64,000 nt of DNA from Acetobacteraceae bacterium (GCA_030041255.1 JASHOF010000075.1:23243-87242), one strand, 5' to 3'. Shown: positions 46,259-54,938, numbered from the stretch's first letter. Made by a program: numbers and translations. Notes: generated by a model not told the origin, from the sequence alone.

Positions 46259-47266
46259 ATGAAGGCAGTCGCCTACACTCACGCCCGCCCGATCGAGGCC
46301 GAGGACGCCCTCATCGACATCGAATTGCCGGACCCTTTTGCCCGCCATCACGACCTCCTGGTCGCGGTCAAGGCAGTCTCGGTCAACCCGGTGGACACCA
46401 AGCTCCGCCGCAACGCCGACCCGGTGGGCGAACCCCGTGTGCTCGGCTTCGATGCCGCCGGCGTGGTCACCGCCATGGGGACCGAGGTCGGGAACTTCGG
46501 CATCGGCGATGCCGTCTGGTATGCCGGCAGCATCGCCCGTCCCGGGACGAACAGCGAGTTCCATCTCGTTGACGAGCGCATCGCCGCCCGCAAGCCGGCG
46601 ACACTCTCCTTCGCCGAAGCCGCGGCACTGCCGCTCACCGCGATCACCGCCTGGGAAATGCTGTTCGACCGGCTGCAAATCCCGATGACCCCGCATCGGG
46701 AAGCAACATTGCTGGTGATCGGCGGCGCCGGCGGGGTCGGATCCATCGCCATCCAGCTCGCCCGTCAGCTCACCGGCGTCCAGGTGATCGCAACCGCAAG
46801 CCGCCCCGAGACACGCGACTGGTGCCTTGCCCTCGGCGCCCATTCCGTGATCGGCCATTCCGCCAGACTGGAGGCCGAACTCAAGCGAATCGGCGTCGCC
46901 GGTGCCGATTACATCTTCTCCACCAACGCCACCGACAAGCACTGGCCGGCCATCGTCGCAGTCGTGAAGCCGCAGGGAAAAGTTGGCCTGATCGACGATC
47001 CGCAGACGATCGACGTCCGTCAGCTCAAGCAGAAATGTGCCTCCTTGCACTGGGAGATGATGTTCGCCCGCCCCGTGTTCGGCACTCCCGACATGATCGA
47101 GCAGCACCGCCTGCTCGAAGCGGTGGCCAGCCTCGTCGACCAGGGCCGCATCCGAACGACGCTGACCGGACAGCTCGGCCGGATCGATGCCACCAACCTG
47201 CGGCGCGCACACGCTCTCGTGGAAAGCGGTCGCACCCGAGGCAAGATTGTGCTGGAGGGATTCTGA
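46259..47266 (+). CDS. zinc-type alcohol dehydrogenase-like quinone oxidoreductase
   Basis: 335-residue medium-chain reductase, NADPH-dependent by family. The start MKAVAYTHARPIEAEDALID is typical of the ZADH/AdhZ-like group. SVNPVDTKLRR and LGFDAAGVVTAMG come next, and the Rossmann motif is VIGGAGGVGSIAIQLARQL. No catalytic-zinc cysteine is present, so it acts as a quinone or enone reductase. CAGGAGGTG lies 5 bases before the ATG. It diverges from the hypothetical protein and is followed 31 bases later by the DMT transporter. Substrate unknown. Confidence 0.85.
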   Translation: MKAVAYTHARPIEAEDALIDIELPDPFARHHDLLVAVKAVSVNPVDTKLRRNADPVGEPRVLGFDAAGVVTAMGTEVGNFGIGDAVWYAGSIARPGTNSEFHLVDERIAARKPATLSFAEAAALPLTAITAWEMLFDRLQIPMTPHREATLLVIGGAGGVGSIAIQLARQLTGVQVIATASRPETRDWCLALGAHSVIGHSARLEAELKRIGVAGADYIFSTNATDKHWPAIVAVVKPQGKVGLIDDPQTIDVRQLKQKCASLHWEMMFARPVFGTPDMIEQHRLLEAVASLVDQGRIRTTLTGQLGRIDATNLRRAHALVESGRTRGKIVLEGF

Positions 47267-47297
47267 TCGCCGGCGCGTCGGATATTCGGGCGGGCGC

Positions 47298-48245
47298 ATG
47301 AGCGGTCGCGCCTGGGCCGCAAAAGAGCGGCTGGCCCACGGCGATGCCGCTCCGCTGCTCGGCCTTGGGGTGCTCGTCGTCATCTGGGGCCTCTCGGTGC
47401 CGGTGATGAAGCTCGGCCTTGAATCAATTTCTCCCTTCACCCTTGCGGCATTGCGTTATCTCGCCGCCGCTCCCTGCTTCGTCCTCTTCCTGTTCAGCCA
47501 GCCTCTGCCGCCGCGTCGCCTGCTGCTCGGCATGATCGGACTCGGCACGCTCGGCGTCGATCTCGGCCAGGCGACGCAGATCGCCGGCCTCGCCTATACC
47601 TCGGCAGCGCTTGCCACCGTGATCACCGCGACGATCCCCCTCTTCACCGTGCTGCTCGCCGCATTCAAGCTCCGCCAGAAGCTCCTGCCGCCGCACATTA
47701 TGGGCTTCATCCTGGCACTGGCGGGCATCGCCTGCGCGGTCATCGGCGCGCCGGGGGCACTCGCCGGGGGCGGACTCCTCGGCATTCTGCTGCTGCTCAT
47801 CGCCTCGATCAGCATCGCGCTTTACTACGTGCTCGGCACCGCGATCGCTCTCCGCACCAACGCCCTGGTGGTTGCCGCCTGGAGTTCGCTTGCCGCCGTG
47901 CCGGGCCTGGCGGCTCTTTCCCTCTTCGAACTCAGCCGCGTGCCATTCCATCCCTCGCTCAATGGTCTTTTCGTCGTGCTCTATCTCGGTGTGCTGACCA
48001 CGGTCGCCGGCATGTGGCTGTGGTTCACCGGAATGCGCCGGCTGCCGGCGCGCATTGCTGCCAGCACCCAGTATCTTCAGCCTCTGATCGGCGTTGCCGC
48101 CTCGGCGGCAATGTTCGGCGATAAGATCGGACCGCTCTTCGGCGTCGGTGTCGCCGCCGTGCTCGGCGGCGTCGCTCTCGCCTCCTGGCCCACGCGAAAA
48201 CAGGTGAAAGGCCAATGCCGCCGATCGAACGCATCGCCCTCCTGA
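47298..48245 (+). CDS. DMT-superfamily transporter (EamA family)
   Basis: 315-residue inner-membrane exporter with ten predicted helices in two EamA repeats. The first is about 20-155 (LLGLGVLVVIWGLSVPVMKL, then LRYLAAAPCFVLFLF). The second is about 170-300 (GGLLGILLLLIASISIALYY). The start at 47298 gives a short cytosolic lead of about 19 residues. Longer starts run back into the preceding gene. DMT exporters move amino acids, metabolites or drugs; substrate unknown. It is probably co-transcribed with the upstream oxidoreductase. Confidence 0.85.
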   Translation: MSGRAWAAKERLAHGDAAPLLGLGVLVVIWGLSVPVMKLGLESISPFTLAALRYLAAAPCFVLFLFSQPLPPRRLLLGMIGLGTLGVDLGQATQIAGLAYTSAALATVITATIPLFTVLLAAFKLRQKLLPPHIMGFILALAGIACAVIGAPGALAGGGLLGILLLLIASISIALYYVLGTAIALRTNALVVAAWSSLAAVPGLAALSLFELSRVPFHPSLNGLFVVLYLGVLTTVAGMWLWFTGMRRLPARIAASTQYLQPLIGVAASAAMFGDKIGPLFGVGVAAVLGGVALASWPTRKQVKGQCRRSNASPS

Positions 48246-48330
48246 TGCTCGAGAAACGGCAAACGTGCCGGCATGACAGCATCGGGAAGTCGAGCGGCAA
48301 CCCCTTCTCCGCCGGCCTACAGGCGCGAAT

Positions 48331-48348
48331 GGCGATAAAGTGATCGCC
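48331..48348 (+). promoter_or_regulatory. small inverted repeat upstream of the caspase-Sel1 gene
   Basis: GGCGAT (48331-48336), six bases, ATCGCC (48343-48348) form a perfect 6-base inverted repeat 35 bases before the start of the caspase-Sel1 gene. It could be a regulator site or a small hairpin in the leader. No convincing promoter hexamers accompany it. Confidence 0.25.
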
Positions 48349-48382
48349 ACGGCCGGACCATGGAGTATTCTGAGCTGCCGCT

Positions 48383-50236
48383 ATGCCCAGAGCCGTTCCT
48401 TGCCGATCCGCCGCCGTTCTGCTGCTCTCCGTCCTCGCCGCCGTGGGGTTCCTCACTGCCGCCCTCGTCGCGCCGGCGGTCGCGCAAACTCTGGAGACCG
48501 GTCGGCGGGTTGCGCTCGTGATCGGCAACTTCCGCTACGAGCACGTAGCTGAGCTTGCGAACCCCGGCAACGATGCGACCCTGATCGCAACCAACCTGCA
48601 GCAGCTCGGCTTCACGCTGGTCGGCGGCGCTGCCCAGGAGAACCTCGACAAGGCGCATTTCGATCATCTCATCGAGGAGTTCGGCCATGCCATCGAAGGC
48701 GCTGACGTCGCGCTCTTTTATTACGCCGGGCACGGCCTCGAGGTGAACGGCACCAACTGGCTGGTGCCGATCGATGCGAACCCGACCCGCTCGCAGGACC
48801 TCCCGTTCCAGATGGAGGATGCGGGTCTCGTGCTGAAGCAGATGGACGGGTCCGGAACACGGCTGAACATCGTGATCCTGGATGCCTGCCGCAACAATCC
48901 ATTCGCAGCACTTGGCACCCGCGGAGTGCAAGGCGGGTTGGCCGAGATGCGAGCCCCGGAAGGCACCCTGATTTCGTTCGCGACCCAGCCCGGAAATGTG
49001 GCCCAGGACGGCAGCGGCGCGGACGGTCCGTACGCGCTCGCCCTGGTCTCGGCAATGCACAAGCCGGGGCTCGATATTTTCCGCGTCTTCAACCTTGTCG
49101 GCCTCTCGGTGGAGCACGAAACCAACCGTGCGCAGCTTCCCTGGGTCTCCAGCTCGCCGATCGATGGCGAGTTCTATTTCACCCCGACAGACGCCACTCC
49201 GGTGCTCGCCGCCGCGCTGCCCGCCAGCGCCCCACCAGCCGGCAGCACCCCACCGCCCGCAACCGCGCCATCGCCGGCCACCGGCGCCGCAGCCGCGAAG
49301 ACAGCGCCGGCACCTGCCAAGCTGGCGGCCAACGACCTCGGCACGTTGCGCAGCCTCGCCGAGCAGGGCAAGCCTGCCGCCGAGATCGATCTCGGCATCG
49401 CCTACGCCAAGGGTCAGGCTATCCCGCGCGACGATGCCACCGCGCGCCGATGGTTCGAACGCGCCGCCGACGAGGGAGCGCCGAAGGCCCAGTACTGGTT
49501 GGGTGGATTTTTCGAGCGCGGCCGCGGCGGTCCGCGCGACTACGCCCAGGCGCTGCAATGGTACCAGCGCGCCGCCGACCAGGGATATCCTCCCGCAGAG
49601 GACGCCGTAGGTCGCTTCTACGGGCGCGGTATCGGCGTTGCGCGCGATCTCGATCGGCGAACCGACTGGTATCGGCGTGCAGCGGACCAGGGAGATCCGG
49701 TCGGCGAATGGGCGCTCGGTAACTTCTATCAGTTCGGCAACGGCGTACCGAGGAACGCCCGGCTGGCATTGCACTACTACCAGCGCGCCGCCGGTCAGGG
49801 CTTCGTCCTCGCCGAGATTCGGCTTGGTGTCGTCTACGAACGGGGCGTCATGGTGCGGCGGGATTATGCCACATCTTTGCATTGGTTTCGCCGCGCGGCC
49901 AATGCCGGAAGTCCGCTCGCTCTCAACGCGGTCGGCATGTTCTATCGGAGCGGCCACGCGGTGCCGCAGGACTATGCGGAAGCCATGCGCCTGTTCCGCC
50001 AGGCCGCCGACAAGGGCTACGCGACGGCCGAATATAACGTCGGGTTGCTGTACGCCAACGGGCACGGCGTGAAGCCTGACCAGCAGCAGGCACGTGCCTG
50101 GTTCGAAAAAGCCGCCGCCCAGGGCAACCAGCCCGCCATCGCGCGCCTCGCCCGCATGAACGCCGCTTGCGCGCGCGACGCCGCAGCAGGTGCAGCCCCT
50201 GAACAAGGAGCCGCGAACGCCTGCCAGGACCCGTGA
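48383..50236 (+). CDS. secreted caspase-like (peptidase C14) protein with Sel1 repeats
   Basis: 617 residues. A signal peptide covers about 1-35 (VLLLSVLAAVGFLTAALVA, cleavage near VAQ). A caspase/metacaspase p20 fold runs to about 250: the start RRVALVIGNFRYEHVAELANPGNDA is diagnostic. The catalytic pair is His117 in FYYAGHGLE and Cys169 in ILDACRNNPF. A Pro/Ala linker (about 275-310) follows. About seven Sel1-like repeats (325-590) carry patterns such as DDATARRWFERAADEGAP and DYAEAMRLFRQAADKGYA. A cysteine protease tethered to protein-interaction repeats in the periplasm is the inferred role. Both catalytic residues are present, so it should be active. It is a single-gene unit. Confidence 0.9.
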   Translation: MPRAVPCRSAAVLLLSVLAAVGFLTAALVAPAVAQTLETGRRVALVIGNFRYEHVAELANPGNDATLIATNLQQLGFTLVGGAAQENLDKAHFDHLIEEFGHAIEGADVALFYYAGHGLEVNGTNWLVPIDANPTRSQDLPFQMEDAGLVLKQMDGSGTRLNIVILDACRNNPFAALGTRGVQGGLAEMRAPEGTLISFATQPGNVAQDGSGADGPYALALVSAMHKPGLDIFRVFNLVGLSVEHETNRAQLPWVSSSPIDGEFYFTPTDATPVLAAALPASAPPAGSTPPPATAPSPATGAAAAKTAPAPAKLAANDLGTLRSLAEQGKPAAEIDLGIAYAKGQAIPRDDATARRWFERAADEGAPKAQYWLGGFFERGRGGPRDYAQALQWYQRAADQGYPPAEDAVGRFYGRGIGVARDLDRRTDWYRRAADQGDPVGEWALGNFYQFGNGVPRNARLALHYYQRAAGQGFVLAEIRLGVVYERGVMVRRDYATSLHWFRRAANAGSPLALNAVGMFYRSGHAVPQDYAEAMRLFRQAADKGYATAEYNVGLLYANGHGVKPDQQQARAWFEKAAAQGNQPAIARLARMNAACARDAAAGAAPEQGAANACQDP

Positions 50237-50315
50237 AAAGAACGACGCCGCGATCGGCAAGCCGATCGATCCGGAAACGCTCACCGTGCCGCGTGATTCG
50301 GAATCCAGGTTGCGA

Positions 50316-50624
50316 TCACGCCGGCGCCAGCACGTGGATCACGCGCGTGGCGATCATCTCCCGGGTCTTCGCCGCATAGGCCGCCATGTGCGGCGCGGCA
50401 GCGTGTACCTTGAGAGTCTCGAGGCTCTCCCATTTCTCAATCACAACGAAGGTATCGGGCCCGAACGGGGTCTGGATGACCCCCGCCCCCACGGCATCGA
50501 TCGCCGGCCCGTACTCGATGCAGCCCGACTCGGCGAGCACGTTCGGCACATTGGCGCGGAATTCTCGGAGGATCGCCTCGCGCATTCCAGGCTTGGCGGT
50601 GATGATGGCAACCACATGGATCAT
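50316..50624 (-). CDS. antibiotic biosynthesis monooxygenase (ABM) domain protein
   Basis: 102-residue ABM/YgiN-like protein. The start at 50624 has GGAGGAGTTT upstream. The ferredoxin-like fold pattern is clear: MIHVVAIITAKPGMREAILREF, then VPNVLAESGCIEYGPAID and TFVVIEKWESLETLKVHAAAPHMAAYA. Family members oxidise aromatic or quinone compounds without cofactors, or act in quinone handling. Its target is unknown. It diverges from the hydrolase gene at 50726 and ends head-on with the caspase gene. Confidence 0.85.
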   Translation of the reverse strand: MIHVVAIITAKPGMREAILREFRANVPNVLAESGCIEYGPAIDAVGAGVIQTPFGPDTFVVIEKWESLETLKVHAAAPHMAAYAAKTREMIATRVIHVLAPA

Positions 50625-50725
50625 GCGACGAAACTCCTCCTGCCGGGCTTCGCCATTCCGGCGCTGTCCGAGTACAAAAGCCGACCGATATTCCCCGATA
50701 GCATCAGCACCCATCCGGAGACCAG

Positions 50726-51643
50726 ATGGCCGCAACCCCCGTCCAGAGGCGCCTTCCCACCCCGACACTCGAGATCGCCTTCGAAGAGCACGGACCGCCG
50801 TCCGGTCCGCCCATAGTCCTGCTGCACGGTTTCCCGGACGACGTGCGCGCCTGGGACGGCACGGCGATCCGCCTCTCCGCCGCCGGCTGCCGCGTGATCG
50901 TGCCCTATCTCCGTGGCTACGGCCCGACATCGTTCCGCCATCGGGAGACGCCGCGCTCCGGCGAGCAGGCCGCACTCGGCGCCGATCTCCTCGCCCTGCT
51001 CGACGGCCTCGGCATCGCCCGTGCGATTCTCGCCGGCTATGACTGGGGCGGGAGGGCCGCCTGCATCGCCGCCGCACTTTGGCCACAGCGCGTCAGGGCG
51101 CTGGTTTCGATCGGCGGCTACAATATTCAGGACATCGCCGGCAACCGCGCCCCCGATCTGCCGGCACAGGAACATCGCTACTGGTATCAGTGGTATTTCA
51201 ATACCGAGCGTGGCCGCGCCGGCCTCGCCCGCAATCGCCGGGCACTCTGCCGCATGCTCTGGCAACTCTGGTCGCCCAACTGGCGCTTCGAAGAGGCGAC
51301 CTATGCCCGCACCGCCGCTTCGTTCGACAATCCGGATTTCGCCGAGGTGGTGATCCATTCCTATCGCCATCGCCATCAGAACGCGCCCGGCGATCCAGCC
51401 TTCGCCGCCATCGAACGACAACTTGCCGCCCGGCCTGAGATCACCGTGCCGAGCATCGTCTTGCACGGCGCCGCCGACGGCGTCGATCCGGTGCAACACT
51501 CCGAACAGGCGGCGCGTCATTTCAGCGGTCCCTACCGCCGCGAGGTGGTGCCGCTGGCCGGCCACTTCCTCCCCTGGGAGGCTCCGGACGCCATTGCCGC
51601 GGCGGTTCTTTCCCTGCGCGCGGAAACCGGAGACGGAGCCTGA
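50726..51643 (+). CDS. alpha/beta hydrolase with Asp nucleophile (epoxide hydrolase/haloalkane dehalogenase-like)
   Basis: 305-residue alpha/beta hydrolase. The oxyanion-hole motif is LLHGFPDDVRAWD (33-45). The nucleophile elbow is AGYDWGGR with aspartate (Asp106) instead of serine, the hallmark of epoxide hydrolases and dehalogenases. The base histidine lies in PLAGHFLPWEAPD near 280. A cap region (about 130-215) contains HRYWYQWYFNTERGRAGLAR with tyrosines that could activate an epoxide. It diverges from the ABM gene. An epoxide-opening role is inferred. Confidence 0.85.
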   Translation: MAATPVQRRLPTPTLEIAFEEHGPPSGPPIVLLHGFPDDVRAWDGTAIRLSAAGCRVIVPYLRGYGPTSFRHRETPRSGEQAALGADLLALLDGLGIARAILAGYDWGGRAACIAAALWPQRVRALVSIGGYNIQDIAGNRAPDLPAQEHRYWYQWYFNTERGRAGLARNRRALCRMLWQLWSPNWRFEEATYARTAASFDNPDFAEVVIHSYRHRHQNAPGDPAFAAIERQLAARPEITVPSIVLHGAADGVDPVQHSEQAARHFSGPYRREVVPLAGHFLPWEAPDAIAAAVLSLRAETGDGA

Positions 51644-51707
51644 ACCGCGCCGCAAGCCGGCCTTGGCAACCCGGGGAAATCCGCCTTGCATAGTGTCCTG
51701 CCCCCGA

Positions 51708-51732
51708 CGTTTGCTGCCGGCGGCAGCAAACG
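51708..51732. other. perfect 11-base inverted repeat between hydrolase and FMN oxidase genes
   Basis: CGTTTGCTGCC (51708-51718) and GGCAGCAAACG (51722-51732) are exact complements around a 3-base loop, a very stable hairpin 64 bases after the hydrolase stop. Neither strand has a U-run after it. It may be an unusual terminator for the hydrolase gene or a protein-binding operator. Confidence 0.6.
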
Positions 51733-51842
51733 AAAGGGGATCAGCAGGCCACCGAAAATAAAGAGCAGTGTGCCGACCACTAGGGTGCATCCTACGGTAT
51801 CAAGCGGTGGAGTCGGCACAATAGTGTTGAGAGGGAACATCG

Positions 51843-53123
51843 ATGTCGGCTGTGAATGAGGTCATGGGCGAAGAACTGCCGCCCACCGAGGCAGTGGCGG
51901 ATGCCTCGCTTCCGTCTGCCATTCGCCGCCCGTCCGGGAAGCTGCCGCGCCGGCTCCGCCCCATGCTTGGCCTGGAGGATTTCGAGCGCGCGGCGCGGCG
52001 CCACCTGCCAGGCTTCCTGTTCGGCTTCGTCGAGGGCGGAGTCGAAGGCAATGCCACCCGCGCCGCCAATCGCGCCGCTTTCGCCGCCCTGGCCTTCCGC
52101 CCTCGCGTGCTCGTGGGCACGACGCGGCGCAGCCAGGCCGCCACTCTCTTCGCACGCCGCTACGCCGCACCATTCGGCATCGCGCCGATGGGCGCAACCG
52201 TGCTCAGCGCGCGCGAAGGCGATCTCGCACTCGCGCGTGCCGCCGCCGGGGCGAACATCCCTTTCATCCTGAGCGGCGCCTCGCTGGTGCCGCTGGAAGC
52301 CGTCATCGCCGCCAACCCGGCCGCCTGGTTCCAGGCCTACGTGCCCGGCGATCGCGCCCGTATCGGCGGCCTTGTCGAGCGCGTCCGGCGCGCCGGCTTC
52401 GCAACCCTCGTCGTCACCGTCGACGTTCCGGTGTCCGCCAACCGCGAGAACAATGTGCGCAACGGCTTCTCTCTCCCGCTGCGCCCGACGCCACGCCTCG
52501 CCTTCGACGCGCTCACCCATCCGCGCTGGCTGTTCGGCACCGCGCTTGCGACGTTCGTCAAAAGCGGGATGCCGCACTTCGAGAACATGACCGCAGCCCG
52601 TGGTGCCCCGGTGCTCTCGCCGGATGCCGAGCGCTCGCACGGCCGGCGCGATGCCCTTTGCTGGGCCGACATCGCCTGGCTCCGCGAGCGCTGGCCATGC
52701 AAGCTTCTGATCAAGGGAGTGCTCTCGCCCGAGGATGCCCGCCTCGCCCGCGAGACCGGGCTCGACGGCATCATCGTCTCCAACCATGGCGGCCGACAGC
52801 TCGATTTCTCGATCGCCTCGCTCGACGCCCTGCCCGCCGTCAAGGCCGAGACAGGCGAGATGGCGGTGCTGCTCGACAGCGGCATCCGTCGCGGTACGGA
52901 TGTCCTGAAAGCACTCGCGCTCGGCGCGGATTTCGTCTTCCTCGGCCGCCCCTTCCTCTACGCGGCCGCGATCGGCGGCGCGGCCGGCGCACGGCACGCG
53001 ATCTCTCTCCTCTCGGAGGAGATCGATCGCGATCTCGCCCTGCTCGGCTGCAACAGCTTGGCCGACCTCGGCCCGCACCTCCTCGCCCGGATGCAGGAAG
53101 CCCGGCGCACTGACCGAGCTTAA
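51843..53123 (+). CDS. FMN-dependent alpha-hydroxyacid dehydrogenase/oxidase (L-lactate dehydrogenase family)
   Basis: 426-residue FMN enzyme oxidising L-2-hydroxy acids. FMN and substrate residues are visible as FGIAPMGATVLSAREGDLAL, WFQAYVPGDRARIGGLVERV and LVVTVDVPVSANRENN. LIKGVLSPEDARLARETG holds the catalytic-loop lysine, and IIVSNHGGRQLDFSIASLDA contains the active-site His and Arg. LLDSGIRRGTDVLKALALGA binds phosphate. An N-terminal extension of about 40 residues precedes the domain (GLEDFERAARRHLPGFLFGF). Its stop overlaps that of the convergent leuA gene by 3 bases. It may be a lactate or mandelate dehydrogenase. Confidence 0.92.
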   Translation: MSAVNEVMGEELPPTEAVADASLPSAIRRPSGKLPRRLRPMLGLEDFERAARRHLPGFLFGFVEGGVEGNATRAANRAAFAALAFRPRVLVGTTRRSQAATLFARRYAAPFGIAPMGATVLSAREGDLALARAAAGANIPFILSGASLVPLEAVIAANPAAWFQAYVPGDRARIGGLVERVRRAGFATLVVTVDVPVSANRENNVRNGFSLPLRPTPRLAFDALTHPRWLFGTALATFVKSGMPHFENMTAARGAPVLSPDAERSHGRRDALCWADIAWLRERWPCKLLIKGVLSPEDARLARETGLDGIIVSNHGGRQLDFSIASLDALPAVKAETGEMAVLLDSGIRRGTDVLKALALGADFVFLGRPFLYAAAIGGAAGARHAISLLSEEIDRDLALLGCNSLADLGPHLLARMQEARRTDRA

Positions 53124-54697
53124 GCCGAAAGCGCCTCCGGCTCGGTGCGCGCGCGCTTCACCAGAAGCTTGTTGAGCGCGTGCAGATAGGCCCGCGCCGA
53201 GGCAACGATGGTGTCGGTATCCGCGCCCTGCCCGTCCACCAGCTTGCCATTCTCTTCCAGGCGCACCGTCACGCGCGCCTGCGCATCCGTCCCTTCGGTC
53301 ACCGCGCCGACCGAATAGAGCCGCAGCACCGAATCGTGCGGGAACAGGGCATGGATCGCGCGGAAGGTCGCATCCACCGGGCCGTCACCCTGCTCGGTCG
53401 CCGCAAGCGGCACCCCGTCCACTTCGATCTCGAGCGTAGCCTCCGGCTTTCGCTTCGAGCCCGCGCGCACGTCAAGAGAGACGAAGCGGATGCGGTCGTT
53501 CGCGCGCAGCACTTCGTCGTCCACCAGGGCAACGATGTCGTCGTCGTAAACGATCTTCTTGCGGTCGGCCAGTTCCTTGAAACGGCGGAACGCGTCGTTG
53601 AGCTGGTTGTCGCCGATGCCATCGTAACCAAGGGCCTTCAGCTTGTCGCGGAAGGCAGCGCGGCCGGAATGCTTGCCCATGACCAGACTCGAACGCGTCC
53701 AGCCCACGCTCTCCGGCGTCATGATCTCGTAGGTACCGGCGTGTTTCAGCACGCCGTCCTGATGGATCCCGGCCTCGTGCGCGAACGCGTTGCGGCCGAC
53801 GATCGCCTTGTTCGGCTGCACGTCGAAGCCGGTGATGGTGGCCAGGAGCCGCGATGTCCTGAGGATGTTCTCGGTGGCGATTCTGTTCACCGTCGGGATG
53901 GCATCATGGCGGGTGCGGAGCGCCATCACGATCTCCTCGAGCGCCGCGTTGCCGGCTCGCTCGCCGATCCCGTTGATCGTGCATTCCACCTGCCTCACTC
54001 CGGCGCGGATGGCGGCGATCGTGTTGGCGACGGCCAGCCCGAGGTCGTTGTGATTGTGGGTGGAAAGAATCACTTTCTCGGTCCCCGGCACCCGCTCGCG
54101 CAGCATGGTGAAAATGCGCGCCATGTCCTCCGGCAGCGCGTAGCCGACCGTATCGGGGATGTTGATGGTGGTGGCACCGGCGCGGATCGCCGCCTCGACA
54201 CAGCGGCACAGGAAATCAGGCTCGGTACGGCTGCCGTCCTCCGCCGACCACTCGACATCGTCGGTGAAGCGGCGGGCCAGCACGACCGAATTCTCCACCG
54301 CCTCCAGCACCGCATCGGGCTCCATCCGGAGCTTGTATTTCATGTGCAGCGGGCTGGTGGAGAGGAAGCTGTGGATGCGCCTCCGTTCGGCCTTCTTCAC
54401 CGCTTCCGCCGCACGCAGGATGTCCTCGCGGCCGGAGCGCGCCAGGCCGCATATCACCGGGCCCCGGATCGCCTCGGCGATGGCACTGACCGATTCGAAA
54501 TCACCCGGCGAGGCGATCGGAAACCCCGCCTCGATGATATCGACCCCAAGCTCCGCGAGCACCTCCGCCAGGCGCAGCTTCTCGGCGAGGTTCATCGAGA
54601 AGCCGGGCGACTGCTCCCCATCGCGAAGCGTGGTATCGAAGATGATGATCCGGTCATCGGCAACGTCGCCGAAGCTCGGGTGCTGGATGGTGCTCAT
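53120..54697 (-). CDS. leuA: 2-isopropylmalate synthase
   Basis: First committed step of leucine synthesis: acetyl-CoA plus 2-oxoisovalerate to 2-isopropylmalate. 525 residues from the ATG at 54697, which follows GAAGGACTTC. The HMGL-like barrel opens with RIIIFDTTLRDGEQSPGFSM and includes STHNHNDLGLAVANT with metal-binding histidines. QVECTINGIGERAGNAALEE follows. The C-terminal leucine-binding allosteric domain is present (about 395-525, including ATFRAIHALFPHDSVLRLYS). It lies behind a leucine-rich leader peptide and promoter, so control by attenuation is likely. Its stop overlaps the convergent FMN oxidase gene by 3 bases. Confidence 0.97.
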   Translation of the reverse strand: MSTIQHPSFGDVADDRIIIFDTTLRDGEQSPGFSMNLAEKLRLAEVLAELGVDIIEAGFPIASPGDFESVSAIAEAIRGPVICGLARSGREDILRAAEAVKKAERRRIHSFLSTSPLHMKYKLRMEPDAVLEAVENSVVLARRFTDDVEWSAEDGSRTEPDFLCRCVEAAIRAGATTINIPDTVGYALPEDMARIFTMLRERVPGTEKVILSTHNHNDLGLAVANTIAAIRAGVRQVECTINGIGERAGNAALEEIVMALRTRHDAIPTVNRIATENILRTSRLLATITGFDVQPNKAIVGRNAFAHEAGIHQDGVLKHAGTYEIMTPESVGWTRSSLVMGKHSGRAAFRDKLKALGYDGIGDNQLNDAFRRFKELADRKKIVYDDDIVALVDDEVLRANDRIRFVSLDVRAGSKRKPEATLEIEVDGVPLAATEQGDGPVDATFRAIHALFPHDSVLRLYSVGAVTEGTDAQARVTVRLEENGKLVDGQGADTDTIVASARAYLHALNKLLVKRARTEPEALSA

Positions 54698-54773
54698 GGC
54701 AGAAGTCCTTCGGAGTTGCTGCAACGACGGCACGCTTGCCCCTGAACGATGCCCGGGCCGAGAGCCCGCGGCG

Positions 54774-54884
54774 TCACGCCCAGGGGGAAGTAAGTCGCAG
54801 CAGCAGACCGATGGCGGCAAGCCGCAGCACCCCGCGTGCACACTTGCACGGCAGGCGGGCCAGACAGAAGGCGCTGCGGAGCAT
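54774..54884 (-). CDS. leucine-rich leader peptide of leuA (candidate attenuator)
   Basis: 36-codon reading frame ending 76 bases before leuA. It has 9 leucines in 36 residues, including an LLLRL run (CTG CTG CTG CGA CTT, residues 27-31), typical of amino-acid-starvation leader peptides. There is no ribosome-binding site. Instead a promoter minus-10 lies 6 bases before the ATG, so the transcript would start at or next to the A of ATG (leaderless). The stop codon sits in the loop of a small hairpin (GGCG-TGA-CGCC), and CGGGC-TCTCG-GCCCG follows. The CCCCTG/CAGGGG pair offers an alternative long-range fold. No U-run is seen, so the final switch mechanism is unclear. Confidence 0.6.
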   Translation of the reverse strand: MLRSAFCLARLPCKCARGVLRLAAIGLLLRLTSPWA

Positions 54885-54890
54885 CGAACT

Positions 54891-54920
54891 TTTATACTCT
54901 CATCCGCCGGCGCCGCGCAA
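54891..54920 (-). promoter_or_regulatory. promoter of the leuA leader transcript
   Basis: On the minus strand TTGCGC (54915-54920), 18 bases and TATAAA (54891-54896) form a housekeeping promoter starting 19 bases after the stop of the radical SAM gene. The predicted start site coincides with the ATG of the leader peptide at 54884, giving a leaderless mRNA. Confidence 0.65.
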
Positions 54921-54938
54921 GCTTTCCCCCGCCAGCCC

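Noticed and set aside
48317..50284. A 655-codon antisense frame across the caspase-Sel1 gene
   Set aside because: Antisense shadow of the Sel1 repeats; no domain, and the plus-strand gene has clear catalytic motifs and a signal peptide.
51532..51840. Minus-strand frame with a hydrophobic stretch between hydrolase and FMN oxidase genes
   Set aside because: It overlaps the end of the hydrolase gene, has no ribosome-binding site, and its second half is the usual antisense arginine-rich composition.
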